Shown: positions 6,335-9,273 of the stretch, piece by piece
Numbering within the stretch: the first letter of the stretch is position 1
How the letters are laid out: the number at the start of each line of letters is the position of its first letter
Assembly: GCA_964541895.1 (NCBI GenBank)
Contig: CAZISM010000171.1
Coordinates: forward strand, 1-9,273
DNA length: 9,273 nucleotides
Source of the DNA: CAZISM01 sp964541895
Lineage (GTDB): Bacteria; Zhuqueibacterota; Zhuqueibacteria; Residuimicrobiales; Residuimicrobiaceae
Reading direction: 5' to 3'
Notes under the pieces: generated by a model
Seen by the model: only the letters and a program-made list of their open reading frames with translations
Told to the model about the DNA's origin: nothing
Databases searched by the model: none
Made by a program: the position numbers and the translations under genes

Positions 6335-8805
6335 TTCAACAACACCATCCTTTGCGTTGATAACCGACCGGATTCATCAGAGATATAATACACGCCGCTG
6401 GCCAGACCATTGCTCTGCAGATAGATACGGTGATGGCCGGGTTCGGTCCACTGATCATAGACCACGCCACAACATCGACCCAATACGTCAAACAGAGAAA
6501 ACTTGAAATGACGGCCGATCGAATTTCGAAAAGGGATTATCGTATGGTCATTGAAAGGATTGGGATAATTCGGCCAAAACTGAAAAGTGCGGGGGGACGT
6601 CTGCTGAACGAACGGCACAGTGGTGATTTTTTGCGGATAGCTGATGCGGAGATTATCGATGTATAACGCGCCTTGAAATGCCTTGCCCGCTTCAAACGTG
6701 CTGGCCAGCTTGATGGCCAGGTATTCAAACCGTAACGGGTATTCCAGCGTCGTGCCGGTTACCACAGCTTGCGCCGCTGTGGTGGCTACTCCTACCCTGT
6801 TGAACGCATTCACATCCGTGGGCTGCTTTCTCGGCACAAAGCGGAACAAGTCGCCGTTCTCATCACTGGCATAAAAGAGGGCGATGTGCTGCATACCATC
6901 CAGACCGAGATCGATCATGATCGAATCCGGCTGTCCGGGAATGAGCAAAGGCTTTTTCACATAGATCCAGTTCGCATAACCATTGCGATAGGTAAAGCTG
7001 TAATCCAGGCGCAAACCATATTGCCCCGTGCTGACCTGCAGGCTATCGACAACAAGGCGAGTAGCGGCGCTATCCATATGTATCAGCTGCAACGACCAGC
7101 CGTACAGGTCCTCGATGGGATCCAGAAGTTGCGTACCCCGGCCGATCATGACGGTCACCAGCGCGGTATCCTGCTGTCCGAGAGCTGCAGCGACGACTCT
7201 GGCCGTGCCGGCTTGGTCCGCATGGAAGAGACCGAGGGAATCCACAAAACCGATTTCCGGATCCAGACAGGTCCATAACACTTTTGGGTAATGGGTTAGG
7301 CCATCGCTGTCCCTGACCGATACCATAAACGACAGGGAACGGGTGGTATCGGTGACGGGACGTTTTGGCGAAATAGCGAATTCTGATATGGTCCTGACCT
7401 GAAGACGCAGAGAGTCAACAACGGCGCCGAAACTGATCGTAACAAAACCATCAAGATCGATGGACCCGGCCCTGAACAGGCCTGACGCGGTCGCGGAGCC
7501 CAGGAGAGGATCACAGCTATACCTGAACTGTGCCGGATCCTCCGTAATCACATTCCAGTATTGGTCCAATCCTTTCGCCGGCAGGACAATCTCTTGCCCT
7601 GCCAACACTCGCAATGCTTTTGGCTGCACAGCGAGTCTGGAGATGTCCCCTTTGGGAGCCGTGGAAATCAGCAACATGGCGTTGGCGACAGCCCGTTCGC
7701 CTGTAGCATCGGAAGGCGAGTTGACCATTACATCATCCACCACCATGGTAGTGGAACCGCCGCCGTCGAGATTGACGCCATGATAGACGCCGATGTGAAT
7801 TAAAAAATCAGCCAGTTCTTTCAAACTCATGCCGTTGCTGAGCACCGGCTGCCGGCCGTCTACAGTCACAAAATAGAACCGGCTGCTGTCGGCATTGAGG
7901 CCGACGGCCGTGCGGGGATGGCGCGAATGGGTAAAGGCGTCATTGCCGCCCTCTTTGCGCTGAGCAGCCGCCACATCCTCCTTACCGTTGACAACAATCT
8001 GCGGCAGACCGCCGACCATTTCACGGATTTTTTCCTTGCACGGCGGCAAACCGAGCCAGAGCTTTACCGTATCCCCTTTGTGCAAGTTGGTTTTTATGAA
8101 TGCAGCGGCACTGCCGTGTCCGGATAAAACCGCACCGCTTTGCGGGATCACCATGTTGCCGATACCGGCTGCCGTAGAATCGATTACGCAGGTCAGGGTA
8201 TCATTGACCTGCCAGTCGTGCAGCGGATGGAGCACAGCCTCGCTGCCGAAGGCATTGGTCAGAGTGCTGCTGCCGAACCAGCGATTATAAAGCACCAGCT
8301 CGTTGCTGTCGCGCGTGCCGTTGATATCCCCAATGGTTGCGACTGACGATTCTTTGGCTACGGATCCGGAAAACTGCAGCCGGCCCCAAACCGGTTTTGC
8401 ATTTCCGCTGAAGCCGACGACCGTACGCGCAATCGGCTTGCGCAGAATTTCACCATTGCGGATTTGCAGGTTGACCGGTGTGCCGTCGGCCTCAAAAAAG
8501 TCACCGTTGATGGCCGCCACTACGCGGTGACCTTTGTACTGGTTGCGTCTGGCCATGCTGCTGGTGGTTTCCCGGCCGGCCAGGAGATCTCTGGCTTTGA
8601 CGGATTCAAACTTGACATAGGGATTGCGGAGATCGATCTCGAGCACGTGGATCTGCCAGGGCTGGCTCTTTTCGATTATTCTGCGATGCGTCATACCCGG
8701 GCCCACCGGCTCGTCGATGATGGTCTCAAAGTGATATTGTGCCTGAGCGACCCAAATGGAATACAGGAGCATCGGCACCAACAGTTTGAACCGTAACCCT
8801 CGCAT
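6331..8805 (-). CDS. Secreted phosphodiester glycosidase (NAGPA/DUF2233 type) with T9SS sorting tail
   Basis: This is an 824-residue multidomain secreted protein. A signal peptide spans about 1-22. The NAGPA-type phosphodiester glycosidase domain covers about 95-380, with AAINGDFF (97-104), GGLPQIVVNGK (265-275), HPRTAVGLNAD (296-306), the hallmark NLDGGGSTTM (345-354) and RAVANAM (371-377). The animal member is the uncovering enzyme that removes GlcNAc from GlcNAc-1-phospho-mannose; bacterial members are less well defined. Two Ig-like, Big-type segments follow (about 387-473 and 474-555), then a beta-sandwich resembling a galactose-binding or carbohydrate-binding module (about 557-725). The C-terminus carries a type IX secretion sorting domain: NYPNPFN (746-752), DVLGR (773-777), SGVYY (803-807) and the VLLK end. 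The start has AAAGGA (8811-8816) five bases upstream. It is first in the visible pair and its stop overlaps the next start. The substrate in this organism is unknown. Confidence 0.92.
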   Translation of the reverse strand: MRGLRFKLLVPMLLYSIWVAQAQYHFETIIDEPVGPGMTHRRIIEKSQPWQIHVLEIDLRNPYVKFESVKARDLLAGRETTSSMARRNQYKGHRVVAAINGDFFEADGTPVNLQIRNGEILRKPIARTVVGFSGNAKPVWGRLQFSGSVAKESSVATIGDINGTRDSNELVLYNRWFGSSTLTNAFGSEAVLHPLHDWQVNDTLTCVIDSTAAGIGNMVIPQSGAVLSGHGSAAAFIKTNLHKGDTVKLWLGLPPCKEKIREMVGGLPQIVVNGKEDVAAAQRKEGGNDAFTHSRHPRTAVGLNADSSRFYFVTVDGRQPVLSNGMSLKELADFLIHIGVYHGVNLDGGGSTTMVVDDVMVNSPSDATGERAVANAMLLISTAPKGDISRLAVQPKALRVLAGQEIVLPAKGLDQYWNVITEDPAQFRYSCDPLLGSATASGLFRAGSIDLDGFVTISFGAVVDSLRLQVRTISEFAISPKRPVTDTTRSLSFMVSVRDSDGLTHYPKVLWTCLDPEIGFVDSLGLFHADQAGTARVVAAALGQQDTALVTVMIGRGTQLLDPIEDLYGWSLQLIHMDSAATRLVVDSLQVSTGQYGLRLDYSFTYRNGYANWIYVKKPLLIPGQPDSIMIDLGLDGMQHIALFYASDENGDLFRFVPRKQPTDVNAFNRVGVATTAAQAVVTGTTLEYPLRFEYLAIKLASTFEAGKAFQGALYIDNLRISYPQKITTVPFVQQTSPRTFQFWPNYPNPFNDHTIIPFRNSIGRHFKFSLFDVLGRCCGVVYDQWTEPGHHRIYLQSNGLASGVYYISDESGRLSTQRMVLLK

Positions 8806-8826
8806 GGCATTCCTTTCGTTTCGAAT

Positions 8827-8855
8827 AATATATACAAACAGGAATTAAAAAACAA
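8827..8855 (-). promoter_or_regulatory. Candidate promoter of the exported gene pair
   Basis: On the minus strand, TTGTTT (8850-8855) and TATATT (8827-8832) are separated by 17 bases in an A/T-rich stretch, with the -10 box 21 bases before the ATG. The resulting leader would be very short. The -10 and spacing are good, the -35 weak (three of six to TTGACA). It is the best promoter-like sequence upstream of the phosphodiester glycosidase gene. Confidence 0.4.
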
Positions 8856-9133
8856 TTACCAACGCGGTGCGCCAGGCAGAAAACGAAGATATGGGCAGGG
8901 CGTACTGGAAATTTTGGGTGGGAATCAGCGTGGATAGCAAAGACAAAAACGAACGGAACCCGGCGCTGCAAAAAGCGCTGCTGCCATAGGCAACAAAGAC
9001 AACGGAATAACCACGGAAGACAGTATTCATTTTCGCACGAAGAAAGACGTCTGACGATCTCGTGTTACTGGTTGCCGGGAATGGCCTGATGCCTCGATAA
9101 ACAGATACTTTTTTTGTCGGTGCCGATCTGCCA
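8856..9133. other. Non-coding stretch, nothing convincing seen
   Basis: No coding sequence is supported here. Two short minus-strand frames (61 and 81 residues) lack ribosome sites and resemble no family I know. The only local structure noticed is a weak stem GCGCT/AGCGC (8963-8978) and an 8-base palindrome AGACGTCT (9045-9052), both within chance expectation. Confidence 0.6.
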
Positions 9134-9270
9134 ACAGATCCTTCGGCGCAACAGCCAGGCTATTACGAGTCATGGGCATTTTGTTGGCGCCTTGGGATGA
9201 CAAGAGTGTTAGTGATGTTGTCCTTCTGAGGTCCGCCGCTTTGCGCGGACCGAAGAATCTGTGCGCGCAC
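9134..9270. repeat. Inverted pair of dispersed hairpin repeats (TTCTGAG...GAAGAATCT type)
   Basis: Two related elements face each other. ACAGATCCTTCGG (9134-9146) matches the reverse complement of 9250-9262 at 12 of 13 bases, and the inner edges GGATGACAA (9195-9203) and TTGTCCTTC (reverse strand) also correspond. Each element contains its own stem. In the left one, GGCGCAACA (9145-9153) pairs with TGTTGGCGCC (9182-9191) with one bulge. In the right one, GGTCCGC (9230-9236) pairs perfectly with GCGGACC (9245-9251), flanked by TTCT/AGAA. From memory these ends resemble the widespread intergenic repeat with TCATTCTGAGCGAAGCGAAGAATCT-like sequence. A 10-base palindrome, GTGCGCGCAC (9261-9270), abuts the right end. 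The element may continue past the window. Confidence 0.6.
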
Positions 9271-9273
9271 CTG

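Noticed and set aside
8845..9030. Minus-strand 61-residue hydrophobic frame upstream of the phosphodiester glycosidase
   Set aside because: No ribosome site before its ATG, no known family, and it overlaps the candidate promoter region.

Overview
This window looks like a piece of an environmental (probably metagenome-assembled) genome from the Bacteroidota/FCB side of the bacteria, most plausibly a candidate-phylum relative such as Calditrichota or KSB1. The reasons are indirect. One secreted protein ends in a type IX secretion (Por) sorting tail with the NYPNPFN motif typical of those lineages. The intergenic DNA carries dispersed inverted repeats seen in many environmental genomes. A run of exactly 100 Ns marks a scaffold gap. 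All five genes lie on the minus strand, so transcription runs from the high-coordinate end to the low one.

Layout in the direction of transcription. (1) 9273-8806 is non-coding: an inverted repeat pair at the window edge, then a plausible promoter close to the first gene. (2) 8805-6331 encodes a secreted multidomain phosphodiester glycosidase (NAGPA/DUF2233 type) with Ig-like domains, a carbohydrate-binding-like module and a T9SS tail. (3) 6334-4214 encodes a second exported protein that overlaps the first by ATGA. It has an alpha/beta N-terminal part and a long helical, toroid-like C-terminal part, and I do not recognise its function. (4) 4213-3909 is a spacer holding a roughly 106-bp inverted repeat built of nACGCnGAG units. 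(5) 3908-3160 encodes a ROK-family sugar kinase whose C-terminus is lost in the N gap (3159-3060). (6) 3048-1816 encodes an AGE-family (N-acylglucosamine 2-epimerase type) sugar epimerase. (7) 1815-1401 is a spacer with five inverted repeats packed into 147 bp, then a possible promoter for the next gene. (8) 1400-1 encodes a sugar porter (MFS) that lacks only its last few residues at the window edge.

Taken together the window reads as a carbohydrate-use locus. An exported enzyme of a family that removes sugars (GlcNAc in the animal enzyme) from phosphodiester linkages sits beside an exported helical-barrel partner. Next come a cytoplasmic sugar kinase, a 2-epimerase and a sugar permease. The most interesting hypothesis is a pathway that frees, imports, epimerises and phosphorylates a hexose or N-acetylhexosamine held in phosphodiester linkage. 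The parts are visible, but the substrate and the link between the exported pair and the cytoplasmic trio are inference. The two groups are separated by a repeat-containing spacer and may be separate transcripts.
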